Shown piece after piece: positions 1 to 9,200 of a DNA stretch of 64,000 nucleotides. Position numbers and translations under genes: made by a program. This DNA is from Rhodococcus jostii RHA1 (GTDB taxonomy: Bacteria > Actinomycetota > Actinomycetes > Mycobacteriales > Mycobacteriaceae): positions 1 to 64,000 of the forward strand of contig NC_008270.1 of the NCBI RefSeq assembly GCF_000014565.1, read 5' to 3'. Under the pieces are notes generated by a model, which saw nothing but the letters and a program-made list of their open reading frames with translations, made no database searches and had not been told where the DNA came from. Each line of letters opens with the position of its first letter. Positions within the stretch are counted from its first letter, which is position 1.

Positions 1-63
1 CCGTCGGGAGGGTACCCGGGCTGCGCCCGGGGCCTGAACCGACTGGGCGGCAAGCCGCCCAAT

Positions 64-174
64 AACGGAATTCACCCAACGCGCTGCGCGCAGGGTCACG
101 GGTTAGCTTGCTGCATAACGGAATCCGGAAAAAGCAAAATGATCACTTCGGAAGTGTTCATTACCAACGGAATT
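64..174. repeat. three short direct repeats at the left edge
   Basis: AACGGAAT occurs at 64-71, 117-124 and 166-173, about 50 bases apart, in the non-coding stretch below the first gene. A GC hairpin (GGGCGG-CAAG-CCGCCC) sits at 45-60. The role is unknown. Three short copies are too few to call iterons. Confidence 0.4.
128..158 (-). terminator. intrinsic terminator after the DUF4192 gene
   Basis: Read on the minus strand, CACTTC and GAAGTG form a hairpin with a one-base loop (144-156), followed by ATCATTTTGCTTTTT. It lies about 75 bases past the stop of the minus-strand DUF4192 gene. Confidence 0.6.
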
Positions 175-232
175 GGCCGAATCCAGCGGTGCGGAACCGT
201 CCCGTTCGATCACCGCACCGCTGTTTCGTTAC

Positions 233-1222
233 CTACTGGTCCTGATGGGCGCGCACCGCCGCCGCACGCAGCTGCTCCCACAGTGCCGGGTTCATCCCGT
301 AGTTGAGAAACTGCTCGAACAGCTTCCCGAAGGAGTGCGCAGGATCGAGCGCACGGCCCACGTTCACCGCCTCACGTGCCAGCGCGGCGTGACGGCTCAC
401 CCAATGAAACACTCCGGCAAGAATGATCACCGCACCGGCGAGATCATGGGGCAGTACGGCCCCGACCTGGCGCATTACCTCGGCGGCGGCATCGGCATTG
501 TGTGCGTCGACCCGGGCGAACAGCAGATCGCGCACCGGCACATCGTGCATCGCGGCCGCGATGATCGCGGCGTGCTCGTCCGTGACGCTGATGCCCCGCT
601 CCCCCGCTCCAGCGGTTCCCCCCACGTACGGTGCCAACGCGAAATCGTAGGCACGGTCGGCGGCGTTCTGCGGGTCCCTAGCGGCCAGAATCACGCGCTC
701 GCGCCCAAAACCAGCGGCCACCATAGCGGCGCGGTCTGGACCATGCTGGGCCGGTGCGAAACTCGCTCGCATCTCGGCGCGGGTCATGAGGGTGGTGGAG
801 CCGACCACTAGTGCCTCGGCGATGATCGGGTGCGCCGCCAGATCGACCGGCATGCCCGGCTGCCCGATCAAGGACCCGGCCCCGTGCCACTGACGCACCA
901 GACCATCGGTGAACACGAACACCGGGGTCACCGCATCGGGGCGAAGCCGCTCGAGGATCGCGCCCACCACATCACCCCGCTCGGCCGGGCCGAACACCAC
1001 CGCCAGCATCGACTGGCTCTCCTCCAACGGTGCGGCGCTCTCGAGGGCGTCCAAGATGCGCCCCGACTCCCGCTCCGCATCGTCACCCAACTGGACCAGC
1101 ATCACCGCCGCCGGGTGGCGGTCAAGGCTCATCACCGCCACCTCGTCGACCGGAAGATGACCGCCCAACGCGACCGCACCGGCAACAACATCGGACGGCG
1201 AAGACATACGAAAAACACTCAC
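233..1222 (-). CDS. DUF4192 domain protein, intact copy
   Basis: This 329-residue protein matches the DUF4192 family, which is common in actinobacterial plasmids, phages and chromosomes and has no established biochemical role. It spans the whole domain, with the early segment VVAGAVALGGHLPVDEVAV and the later FAPAQHGPDRAA block. The GTG start at 1222 is supported by AAAGGGG six bases upstream. It is the second of two tandem minus-strand copies; the upstream one (1433-2409) is frameshifted. The two share a leader with a hairpin at the same distance from the start, so they arose by duplication of a whole transcription unit. No transmembrane segment is apparent. Confidence 0.85.
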   Translation of the reverse strand: MSVFRMSSPSDVVAGAVALGGHLPVDEVAVMSLDRHPAAVMLVQLGDDAERESGRILDALESAAPLEESQSMLAVVFGPAERGDVVGAILERLRPDAVTPVFVFTDGLVRQWHGAGSLIGQPGMPVDLAAHPIIAEALVVGSTTLMTRAEMRASFAPAQHGPDRAAMVAAGFGRERVILAARDPQNAADRAYDFALAPYVGGTAGAGERGISVTDEHAAIIAAAMHDVPVRDLLFARVDAHNADAAAEVMRQVGAVLPHDLAGAVIILAGVFHWVSRHAALAREAVNVGRALDPAHSFGKLFEQFLNYGMNPALWEQLRAAAVRAHQDQ

Positions 1223-1244
1223 AGCAAACCCCTTTGGGTCGGGT

Positions 1245-1267
1245 GGGTGAGCTGGTCAGACTCACCC
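1245..1267 (-). promoter_or_regulatory. conserved leader hairpin before the DUF4192 gene
   Basis: GGGTGAG and CTCACCC flank a nine-base loop containing TGGTCAG, about 23 bases above the GTG start. The same hairpin occurs at 2430-2452 before the sister gene. A related form with the loop TGGTCAG lies at 3998-4020 before the DUF3560 gene. Conservation of both sequence and position suggests a leader with regulatory function. Confidence 0.5.
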
Positions 1268-1331
1268 GTGGATTGGACTTACGAACACCTCAGAACCTAG
1301 CCGAAGCATCCGACAAAAACCCGCATTGAAC

Positions 1332-1376
1332 TGCGCCTATGTCCCCGGCACACCCGGTGCCGGGGACATAGGCGCA
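1332..1376. terminator. perfect 20-bp hairpin, terminator-like (copy 1)
   Basis: A perfect 20-bp stem with loop ACCCG lies between the frameshifted and intact DUF4192 units. Its core GTCCCCGGCAC / GTGCCGGGGAC recurs at 2527-2553 and 4083-4117, each time in the gap between two minus-strand transcription units. No U-run follows, so it could be a bidirectional terminator or a protein-binding site. Confidence 0.6.
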
Positions 1377-1432
1377 CACAGCTGTGAGCGGTCGCCGGTC
1401 GGGCGCCGGCCACCGCTCACAACAGCACTGGA

Positions 1433-2409
1433 CTACTGGTCGGCTGCACCCTTGGCCACACGTACGGCCGCGCACAACTGGTCCCACATCGACGGGTTCA
1501 ATCCGGCGTCGAGCATCTGCTCCATCACCTGACCGAAGGGGTGATCCGGGAACGCCTCGAGTCCGGCAGAGATCGCCTCCCTGGCCGCTACCGCGTCCCG
1601 ACCGACCCAGAAGCTGGCCCCGGCCAAGATCAGCGGGGCAGCCGCCGGATACCGCATCGTCACGGCCGCAACCTGCCGCCACATCTCGCCCAGCGCCCGG
1701 CCATGCTCGACAGTGATGCCCGACAGCAGCGCATCCCGCACCGGCGTATGCCAGGCCGCCGCCACCAACCGCGCCGCGTGCTCATCGCTGACGCACACCC
1801 CACGAGTCTCGTACTCCTCGAGATACCGGGCGATGACATCAAGGGAGAGCTCCTCCGCCCTGAACGCGTCCTCGCGGCCCAGTCGGGTCACTTCCGCTGT
1901 GCCGGCCTCGGTGACCGCCTGTGCTTGCTCCTCGCCGAGCTGAGCCGGTGCAAACCCTGCACGGATCTCCCCACGCGTCTGCAGCCGTACCTTGCCCTCC
2001 GTCAAGGCAAGCGTCACGACCGGATGCGACGCCAGGTCGCCGGATTCCCACTCCCCCGGCAGCGGATGAAACCGCCGAGCCTGGCCCTGGAAGTAGGCGA
2101 AGACGTGTGAAACGTCCGATCGGGCGCAGCCTCGCGCAGCGCCTGCACCACCAGCTCGGCGTGGGCCGGTGAGCCGAACACCACCACCAGAAGCGCCTCG
2201 ATGTCACCGACACGCTCGCGTGCGACCTCGACCCACTCCTCACGATCGGCCTCCGAAACAACCTCGGGAAGCTGGGCAAGCAACACCGTCCCGAACGCCT
2301 TCTCATCGAGCGGAGCCACCACAACCTCCGACGTAGGCAAATGCCCCGCCAAACTCACCGCCAACGCGGCCGCATCCACTGCCGAACTGATACGAATCGG
2401 TTCCATCAC
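1433..2409 (-). pseudogene. DUF4192 protein, frameshifted copy
   Basis: The N-terminal half (2014-2409) and C-terminal half (1433-2017) of a DUF4192 protein lie in different frames. Up to TFH the first frame matches the family. From VFAYFQGQARRFHPLPG onward the match continues in the second frame. The switch falls at about 2105-2110, where CACAC in the minus-strand reading would keep frame if it were CAC, so a two-base insertion explains it. The total of 977 bases (3n+2) agrees. The start is ATG 2406 with AAAGGGG upstream. It is a tandem paralogue of the intact gene at 233-1222. A sequencing error in a dinucleotide run cannot be excluded. Confidence 0.75.
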
Positions 2410-2429
2410 ACAAACCCCTTTGGGTCGGT

Positions 2430-2452
2430 GGGTGAGCTGGTCAGACTCACCC
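2430..2452 (-). promoter_or_regulatory. conserved leader hairpin (second copy)
   Basis: It has the same stem GGGTGAG/CTCACCC and the same loop as at 1245-1267, again just above an AAAGGGG ribosome binding site. The flanking bases TTTGGGTCG and GACTTAC are shared as well, so the whole leader was duplicated with the gene. Confidence 0.5.
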
Positions 2453-2526
2453 GCTGAAATTTGGACTTACTGCACATCGAAAACTAGCCGAACCCACCGG
2501 CAAAAACACCCCCGGAACAGCGAAAA

Positions 2527-2553
2527 CGTCCCCGGCACCCGGTGCCGGGGACG
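2527..2553. terminator. GTCCCCGGCAC hairpin (copy 2)
   Basis: Arms CGTCCCCGGCAC and GTGCCGGGGACG lie 75 bases past the stop of the 115-residue gene and before the leader of the DUF4192 pseudogene. The flank AACAGYGAAAA is shared with copy 3. Confidence 0.55.
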
Positions 2554-2627
2554 CCGGCAGATACTGACTCGGCGGCGCCCAGCGGCCGGCCGCGGCTACA
2601 GGCTGGACACCATCGAGTCACGCTCAA

Positions 2628-2975
2628 TCAGGCTGTGCAGCTGAGCTTTTTCCAGTGCGGCATGCGCGTGAGCCGAGCAGTGCTCGCGCGCGTCCGATTG
2701 ATCCACTCCGATTGCGCGTCCGGCGCCAGCGCTGACCAGTCCCGCCCGGTCAGCGTCGAGCAGTCCAGCGCCGCGACCGTCTCGATCGGCACCAGAAGGC
2801 GCCAGGCCGCCAGACGGAAGACATCGGCGAACTGAGTGTTCACCGGAGGCCACTCCGACCCAGGCATGCACTCCATAAAGGCCTGTGCTGCGGCATCTTC
2901 CACCCGTCGCGAAACCGGGTAGTGCCGTGAGCACCGAAACTCGCCACTGTGGATCTCGGATCGGAACTGATTCAT
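2628..2975 (-). CDS. hypothetical protein, 115 aa
   Basis: The family is not recognised. The protein starts MNQFRSEIHSGEFRC and ends MPHWKKLSCTA. It is soluble, with four cysteines and several tryptophans. The ATG at 2975 overlaps the TGA of the upstream DUF3560 gene as ATGA, so the two are translationally coupled. This favours this start over a longer upstream reading that would run inside the DUF3560 gene. Confidence 0.65.
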   Translation of the reverse strand: MNQFRSEIHSGEFRCSRHYPVSRRVEDAAAQAFMECMPGSEWPPVNTQFADVFRLAAWRLLVPIETVAALDCSTLTGRDWSALAPDAQSEWINRTRASTARLTRMPHWKKLSCTA

Positions 2976-3976
2976 GACCGGGCGTCCTCCACGTCGACAA
3001 AGGTCTCCGCCGGCTCTTTCTGAGCCTCGGCGCGGATATGGCCGCTGAGCTCGTGATACGCAACCTTGTCCGTCCAGCCCCCACCCACGATCGAGGGGAT
3101 GCTCACGGTCTTCCTGTTCGCACGAACGACCCTGTACCACTGGCCGCGACGCTGAACCTGATCACCCTTCGCGATGTCATCGGGCCCGTAGTTCGTTGCT
3201 TGCCCCGATGCGATCTGCTCCGCGCGAACTCCCTCCCAATACGAGATCTGATCTGCGCGTTCCTCCATCCGAGCAATAACCGATTCCCGGTAAGCACCCT
3301 CGACCGGCGCAGTCTTCTCGACCTGCTTGACTCCCCGCACGACGAACAATGTCCGTTCGTGCCCGTCCCAAAGCCGCTGATCTGCACGCTGGCTCGCCTG
3401 CAGCGCGTCGATACGATTCTTGACCGTCTCCGGGTTGTACCGAGCCGACGTCGTCACCGCCGCCGACTCAGCCCGCCGCCGAGCCGCCTTCGCATCCTCC
3501 TCGGCAGCCACGGCCTGCTCGAGCGTGCGATGCGCGGTCTCGATAGCCCTCCGGTGTCGCCTCTCCGAATGGTGCCCCACGTGAATCGGCTCGCCACCCT
3601 CCGGAAGCGCATCGTGTGCGCGCCGGTCAGCCTCCCATGCTTGGTCGGCCTGATCGGCTCGTCGCTGTGCCTTGTCTTCGAGTGCAGCGACGCGGCCGGC
3701 CTGACGCTCAATCCGATCGGCCTCGACCTCGGCAGTTGGCCGCGCGGTGGCATCGATCTCAATCTGTACCTCGAACCCAGCAGCGCGCAACGCCGCCGCA
3801 GTGCTCTCGATCAAGTGCAACATCGGCGCCCGATCCCGGCTCCCGCGGATACCCCAGGTCCCGAGCGAACGAAACCACCGCCACCCCAGTGCTTTCAACG
3901 CCTCGTTCGTACCATCGCCGCGCGACGTCCCCTCTATCAAGGTCCCTTCGGCCGCACTATGTGAAATCGTCACCAT
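2972..3976 (-). CDS. DUF3560 domain protein
   Basis: This 334-residue protein carries the DUF3560 signature around residues 120-145, including IHVGHHSERRHRRAIE. The family is frequent on actinobacterial and other plasmids, and its biochemical role is not established. The N-terminal section (GTNEALKALGWRWFRSLGTWGIRG) looks like a small globular domain. The centre (about 80-170) is rich in Ala, Arg and Glu and probably helical or coiled-coil. The C-terminal stretch KGDQVQRRGQWYRVVRANRKTVSI resembles a small beta-barrel. It is the first gene of a two-gene unit with the 115-residue protein. Confidence 0.8.
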   Translation of the reverse strand: MVTISHSAAEGTLIEGTSRGDGTNEALKALGWRWFRSLGTWGIRGSRDRAPMLHLIESTAAALRAAGFEVQIEIDATARPTAEVEADRIERQAGRVAALEDKAQRRADQADQAWEADRRAHDALPEGGEPIHVGHHSERRHRRAIETAHRTLEQAVAAEEDAKAARRRAESAAVTTSARYNPETVKNRIDALQASQRADQRLWDGHERTLFVVRGVKQVEKTAPVEGAYRESVIARMEERADQISYWEGVRAEQIASGQATNYGPDDIAKGDQVQRRGQWYRVVRANRKTVSIPSIVGGGWTDKVAYHELSGHIRAEAQKEPAETFVDVEDARS

Positions 3977-4082
3977 GCCAGAACAACTCCCAAAACAAGG
4001 GGGCAGATGGTCAGTCCGCCCTTCAACAGGACAACACCGAATCTACCCCTACGCACCGTCAAAAACAGTCCTTGAACAGTGA

Positions 4083-4117
4083 AAACGTCCCCGGCACACC
4101 CGGTGCCGGGGACGTTT
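4083..4117. terminator. GTCCCCGGCAC hairpin (copy 3)
   Basis: Perfect 15-bp arms AAACGTCCCCGGCAC and their complement surround the loop ACCCG. It lies between the end of the Tap/Tpg operon (stop at 4159) and the leader of the DUF3560 gene. On either strand the stem ends in T or A residues, consistent with a bidirectional terminator. Confidence 0.6.
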
Positions 4118-4158
4118 GTGTCTAGCGACTGACTGACGTTGTAACCGACTGACTATCC

Positions 4159-4755
4159 TCAGCGTTGAGATCGGCGTTTCCGCGGTCCAGATCCGCCCAG
4201 GGACTGCTTCCGGACGCTGTCGAGTGTCGCCCACAGCGCTTCGTTGTCCAGATCGCTTCGGTGCTTCTCGATGGCAGACACGAGCTGGTCAATCACTGCC
4301 CGAGCCGGCGGATTGAACGTCATGGCTGCCGCACCCGCCCAGGCGAGTGGCTCGTCCTCGCGCTTCAGGATCCGATCGAGCGCACCCTCACACCGGTCGA
4401 AGAACTTCTCAGTGCGCTTAGTCTGATTGTCATCCTGATCGTTGGCTTCGAGCGCTCCCTCAGCAAGATCGAGAAATTCATTGATAATCCCCGTCGCGCG
4501 GTCACGCAGCACCGGGTCGAACCCGAGAGATGACCAGAATCCGTTCCACCGCGTGCGGTAACTGCGGTCCGAACTGAGCGGCACAAGGTGATCGCGTATC
4601 AGCCGGCCGAGGCTGTTCTCGTCCAGCTCACGCAGCTGACGCGCCAAGAGTGCTGGCTTCGATGCCTCGGGCAACGGCTGCGGATCTTTTACGCGCAACC
4701 ATGGGCGCGGCCCCACCGAATCGATCACGGCAGTGAGCGGCCCGACGATGACCAC
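4159..4755 (-). CDS. hypothetical protein, 198 aa
   Basis: The family is not recognised. The sequence is soluble and rich in charged residues, with a basic tail (GPRKRRSQR). It is the last gene of the minus-strand run that begins with the primase-Tap protein. Its start overlaps the end of the 53-residue gene by about 30 bases in another frame, so ATG 4755 is only the most likely start. Position suggests a plasmid maintenance function, but nothing in the sequence proves it. Confidence 0.65.
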   Translation of the reverse strand: MVIVGPLTAVIDSVGPRPWLRVKDPQPLPEASKPALLARQLRELDENSLGRLIRDHLVPLSSDRSYRTRWNGFWSSLGFDPVLRDRATGIINEFLDLAEGALEANDQDDNQTKRTEKFFDRCEGALDRILKREDEPLAWAGAAAMTFNPPARAVIDQLVSAIEKHRSDLDNEALWATLDSVRKQSLGGSGPRKRRSQR

Positions 4756-4886
4756 GAAAGATCGACCTTACGACGGTGCGCCCCCTCAGCGTTGTCATCG
4801 AGCACGATCTCCGAAAGCAGCGCCTTGGCTCGTTTCTCGACAGAGCTGGCTTCGTTGTCCATGTTCATACCCTTCTCGTTTGTCAT
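4725..4886 (-). CDS. small hypothetical protein, 53 aa
   Basis: This short protein begins MTNEKGMNMDNEASSVEKR and is acidic then basic. Its ATG overlaps the stop of the upstream HTH gene (ATGA), and AAGGAG lies five bases before it, so it is probably translated. A longer in-frame extension to 4997 would run inside the HTH gene and is less likely. Confidence 0.6.
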   Translation of the reverse strand: MTNEKGMNMDNEASSVEKRAKALLSEIVLDDNAEGAHRRKVDLSWSSSGRSLP

Positions 4887-5515
4887 CTCAACTCCTTCGA
4901 CACAGCTAACACCGACAGATCGACTGCCGGCGCGTCGTTCGACCACACATGCGTACGACCAACAGGAAGCAACTCCGGTAGCGGGTGCAACCTCCACGGC
5001 TCGATCTCATCGAGCACTTCCTGAGCAAGCACGACACCATGGAAACGCGTCGGCACCGTCGTGACATCGACAATGGAGCCCCGGCGCCGGCACTCGTTCA
5101 TCGAGCGGCCCGAACCGTTGCTGATCACAATCTGCTTCCAGGGCTTGCCAGTGATGTCAAGAATCGCCACGACGTGTGGCTCGAGCCAACCCCGCTCACG
5201 CCAAACAGGCAAAATTCCTTTGTCCTTCGGGAGAGCGATCTGGGCGATCGCCTCGCGGGCGTAGTCGGCCTGCTGCCGGCCCCGCAACTCAGACTCGGCG
5301 GCCGGCAGACGCAGCTGCTCGAGTCGACGATGTGGGACGGCCGCCAACTGTCGGTTGGAGCCGGCCAACCATCGCCTAACCGTGCGCGACGAGACATGCA
5401 TAGCGTCCGCGACCGCCTGCACGTCAACACTTCCACGCGCAGTTTCGCCGTAACAGGTCCGGAGCATCGCCTCGAGACGTTTGCGTGTCCAGCGAGGCCC
5501 TCGATGGTCGACCAC
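4883..5515 (-). CDS. helix-turn-helix protein downstream of the Tpg-like gene
   Basis: This 210-residue protein has a clear helix-turn-helix near its N-terminus (VDVQAVADAMHVSSRTVRRWLAG). A mixed C-terminal domain follows (VVAILDITGKPWKQIVISNGSG and so on). Its layout, a Tpg-style RTVRRWL helix followed by a basic region, resembles the Tpg-like protein encoded two bases upstream, so it may be a diverged second terminal or telomere-binding protein. It could also be an ordinary regulator. Confidence 0.65.
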   Translation of the reverse strand: MVDHRGPRWTRKRLEAMLRTCYGETARGSVDVQAVADAMHVSSRTVRRWLAGSNRQLAAVPHRRLEQLRLPAAESELRGRQQADYAREAIAQIALPKDKGILPVWRERGWLEPHVVAILDITGKPWKQIVISNGSGRSMNECRRRGSIVDVTTVPTRFHGVVLAQEVLDEIEPWRLHPLPELLPVGRTHVWSNDAPAVDLSVLAVSKELR

Positions 5516-5517
5516 AA

Positions 5518-6252
5518 CTACCGTTCCACGTCGAAGCTGTTAATTTGAAAGAACTCCCACCCACCGACGTAGTCCTGCGCTCGCGTGTTCATCCAGTCGG
5601 TCATTCCCTTGTCGCCACCGCGTTCATACGCACTCCACATCGCCTCGACCTGGTCGGGCGTCAGCGCCAAGGTGATCAGCCGATCGCGGGCATACTCGCG
5701 CGGTCCCGGACCCTGAACAGCATCGATTCTGATCTTGCCGCCGTATTTGGCCAGCGCCTTACCTTGCTTGCTGCTTCGCATAGTCGACATCGCCGCGCGA
5801 CGTGCGCTCTGCGTAGATGCCGCGCGTTTGGCCTTGTGGGCTAGGGCTTTGAGGGTCTCTGCTCGTGGTTTAGCGATTCGCTGCCGACCTTCCGGGGCCA
5901 GCCAGCGTTCCACGGTGCGTCGAGAGACCCCAAGATCGCGTGCTGCGGCGGCAGTGTTGATCTCGCTCCGTTTGCCGGGCCCGTAAGCGGCAAGTAGCTG
6001 AGCCTTGAGGTTGGCGGATCCAGGTCGACCGGAAGTGTCGGCGCCTCGGCGTCCAGTCAGCTTGCCGAAGAATTCTGATTGCATCTTTCCGCGCTCAGCG
6101 CGCAGCACTTCACGCACCACTGTCTGGGCAACACGAAGTTCCTTGGCGGCTCTTACGACATTGATCTGGTTGTCCACCACAGAGCCGTAGTCCGCCAGAC
6201 TGTCGGCGATCCGCGAATAGGCAGTGCGGCTGAGGGGCTTCCGTGCCATCAC
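5518..6252 (-). CDS. tpg: telomere terminal protein (Tpg)-like protein
   Basis: This 244-residue protein has the layout I know from Streptomyces Tpg, the protein covalently linked to the 5' ends of linear replicons. A helix-turn-helix with ARDLGVSRRTVERWLAPEGR lies near residues 106-124. A basic Ala/Arg segment follows. The C-terminal block YARDRLITLALTPDQVEAMWSAYERG ends in GWEFFQINSFDVER, corresponding to the LTVALPP and FTDI-EF blocks of Tpg. It directly follows the Tap-like gene (TGATG overlap), the same pairing as tap-tpg in Streptomyces. The start is GTG 6252 or ATG 6249. The identification comes from memory of the family, without an alignment. Confidence 0.6.
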   Translation of the reverse strand: MMARKPLSRTAYSRIADSLADYGSVVDNQINVVRAAKELRVAQTVVREVLRAERGKMQSEFFGKLTGRRGADTSGRPGSANLKAQLLAAYGPGKRSEINTAAAARDLGVSRRTVERWLAPEGRQRIAKPRAETLKALAHKAKRAASTQSARRAAMSTMRSSKQGKALAKYGGKIRIDAVQGPGPREYARDRLITLALTPDQVEAMWSAYERGGDKGMTDWMNTRAQDYVGGWEFFQINSFDVER

Positions 6253-9200
6253 GAATCACTTCCCTCGCTGATATCGGCGGACATCGACTCAGCCGGTGCG
6301 ATCAGATCCGACTTGCCCCGGTAGCCCTTGCCGTCCAGGTACTGCTGATGTTCAGCGAGGAGTGCGGATCCTTCCGGCTTATACTGGCCGAAACCACGTC
6401 CGAATTGCTTCGGTCCTCCAGGCCACGCCAGCTGGGGATCGGATTCATCCGACACGTAGAGCACGGTGTCCTTGGTGACTGCGACGGGCCATTGTCCGGT
6501 GTCTTCGCCGATCTGAGCAATTCGGTACATGATGTTGGCCCGCGACTTGGCGACGATGTGGTGGTGACGCTCCGGTGAATATCCTGGCCGTCCTGCCAAG
6601 TGCAAATCGGAATTGAGAATGCCGATGGTGTGCGTATAGATGACTTTGTTCTGTTCGCGAGCCAACTGCGCGTCGAGATCGTCCTTGACATCCAAAGCGG
6701 TGCGCGCATCCCGGATCCGTTCGTACCACGGGACGAGGACCCGTCCGTGATCAGGCCACACGTAGGCCTCCAGAATCTCTGGTTCGTACCCGAGACTGCT
6801 GGCACGTTCGAGGGTGGGTGTAGTCACCCACTTCGGCTCAGAAATCGACAAACCCATCGGGTTGAGAGGATTCGGAAGCCGCCAGTCCGCGCACTCGGGA
6901 ATCTCCACGAGCCAGTACCCGGGGAGCTTGCGATCGAACGGCAGTCCGTTCGAATGATGCACAGGTTCGCCGATCGGAAGTTCGAGACCGGCGATTCCTG
7001 CCGCGTACGAACCGCCACGGTCGAAGGCATGGACGTAACGGCACTTCGCTTCCTCGTCAGTCAAGGTCCGTGACCAGTTGATATCCGCTTCGAAGATCTG
7101 GAACTTCTTCGCGAACTCCGCGTCCGACGATGCGAATACGCGCTTCCACTCCTTCGGCCGGGCGGCGATCATCAGGTCGATGCCCGTCGATGCCGGGCTC
7201 ACAGCCCAGGGGAACCGCAGAGCACCTGCAAGCAGTGACAGGCGCCGCGCCAGAGTGGCGGGTGCCGGCGAGTCGCCAAGAATGGGCATCTCCTTGGGGT
7301 CTTGGCTCATGCCGGAGACTAGTGCCACCCAGACACCACGCGTCTCGCCCTTCCACACGCGGGTCCAAGTGCCGAGCCGGTCCCCCTCCTTGCCGCCGAG
7401 CTGCCAGCCCTCGGAGAGAGCCTCTGTGACGAACGGAGATTGTGCGGTCAGTTCCTTGATCCGGTCGTTTCGATTGCGCTTGCCCAAACTGCTGGTGTCG
7501 ATTCCCACGTGCTGCGCCATCGCGTCGGTGATCCAGATCTGCCCAGGCACCGACCATTTGTCTGACGTCCACGTGCCGAGGTTCAACGTCGCTACGAGCT
7601 CCGCGACATCGCCGACATGGGTGATCGGCGCGGCAAGGTCGTGACGGGTGCCATCGGGAAGCCATGCGCCATCGACGTCGAGTACTGCCGCGGGTGCGGT
7701 GAAGGTGGTCGGTGCTTCTCCTGCTGCAGGATTCGGCGCCGGGGTCGTCGTGGTCGGCTGCTGCGTGGTCTCCGCTGTCGCGACGATGGCCGGCGTTGCT
7801 GCAGCAGTGTCAGGAGACGTCGTTTCGACGGGAGCCGACTCCAGCTCGTCCACAACCATTGGCGAAGGCTGTCCGACTGTGTCGCCGGTTGCTGCAGCTG
7901 CAGATCGGGTGGCGGCGGTGCTCTGCCACCAGCAGGGAAGGTGCATCACCAAGCCGTCGATCTGCCATCCGGCGTCCTCGCCGCCGCACAGGGCGCAGGT
8001 GGAAACCGGTGAAATCTGCACTCCATCAGCGGAATGCCCCTCGGCATCGGTCTCGATAGCCATCTCAGGCTCCTGTTCGGAATGAGAGCTGGTCAGGCTC
8101 ATGACTTCGTTGGACGAATCACCCGAAGCTACGCCGGGCCCTGGACTGTTCAGATCGGCGAGCCAACCGTCGAACAGAGCCGGACCACCGGGTATATCAG
8201 GCGTGGAAGAGTCGCTGGAATCGCCGCCGGGTGTCGGGTCACTTGATCCTGCATCGCTGGTTACTTGGTCTTCCGGATCATCGCTACCGAGTAACTTGTG
8301 TAGCCGCAGTGCAACCATGCGCTGCCTGCGGTTTTCGCACTTGACCATCCGTTGCACCGTGTACCGCGGCATCCGGCCTTTCCGTTCCTCCGCGATCAGC
8401 ACGCCCTCGTCATAGAGAGCCCTCAAGGCGGTACCACGATCGATCTGCAAGGTATCGGTCATCGTCTGACCAGTGGCCTTCAACACCTGTTCGAGGGCCA
8501 TCGGGTCCAACAAGACTTGTGGTTGACCATCGCACGGCCGCGGGTTGGCGACGACATATCCCAACCGAACGCCTCGACCTTCCGCACGCCATCGAGGGGT
8601 GCCGTCGGATGTTTCACCCACCACACTGCGCCGCCATCCAAGACATGCAGCCATCGACCAATCCGCTGGAGCTTGCCCGGTGTCGACGTCTTCCACGTAG
8701 GCGTGACCATTTCTCAGTGCGTGTACCAACAACTCCCGTACTCGCGCACCGGTCCGCATGGGCAGATCTGGGTCAGTCGCCGCAGCAGCGGCATCAGACA
8801 AGCCCATCGTGACCAGGTCCCCGACCTGCGCGACTTCGTTCTCTGTTAACGCCCCGACATCAACAAGGAAACGTGACATCGCATGCCAGCCCGCCCACAG
8901 AGACCCCAAAGCGTCTGCCTGACGAACACTCTCGCCACTCGTGCGCAAACGCTCGCTATACCGCTCACCTTCGGCAAACGCCTCAGCGCGGACACTGTCC
9001 AACCGAGGACATAACCACTGCAGGTACGTGGCCATCAACAAGGCACGGCCATGACGGGAATGCGGAGTATCGAGTTCCTTCAAAACGTTCAGTTCGATTT
9101 CCCGCGCCTGCAACGGCACCACGAGCATCCGCTGAGCTGCAGATCCTGGCCGCGGCATGATCTCGGAGGTGACCAAAGCAGACGCGCGGGGTGGGGTTCC

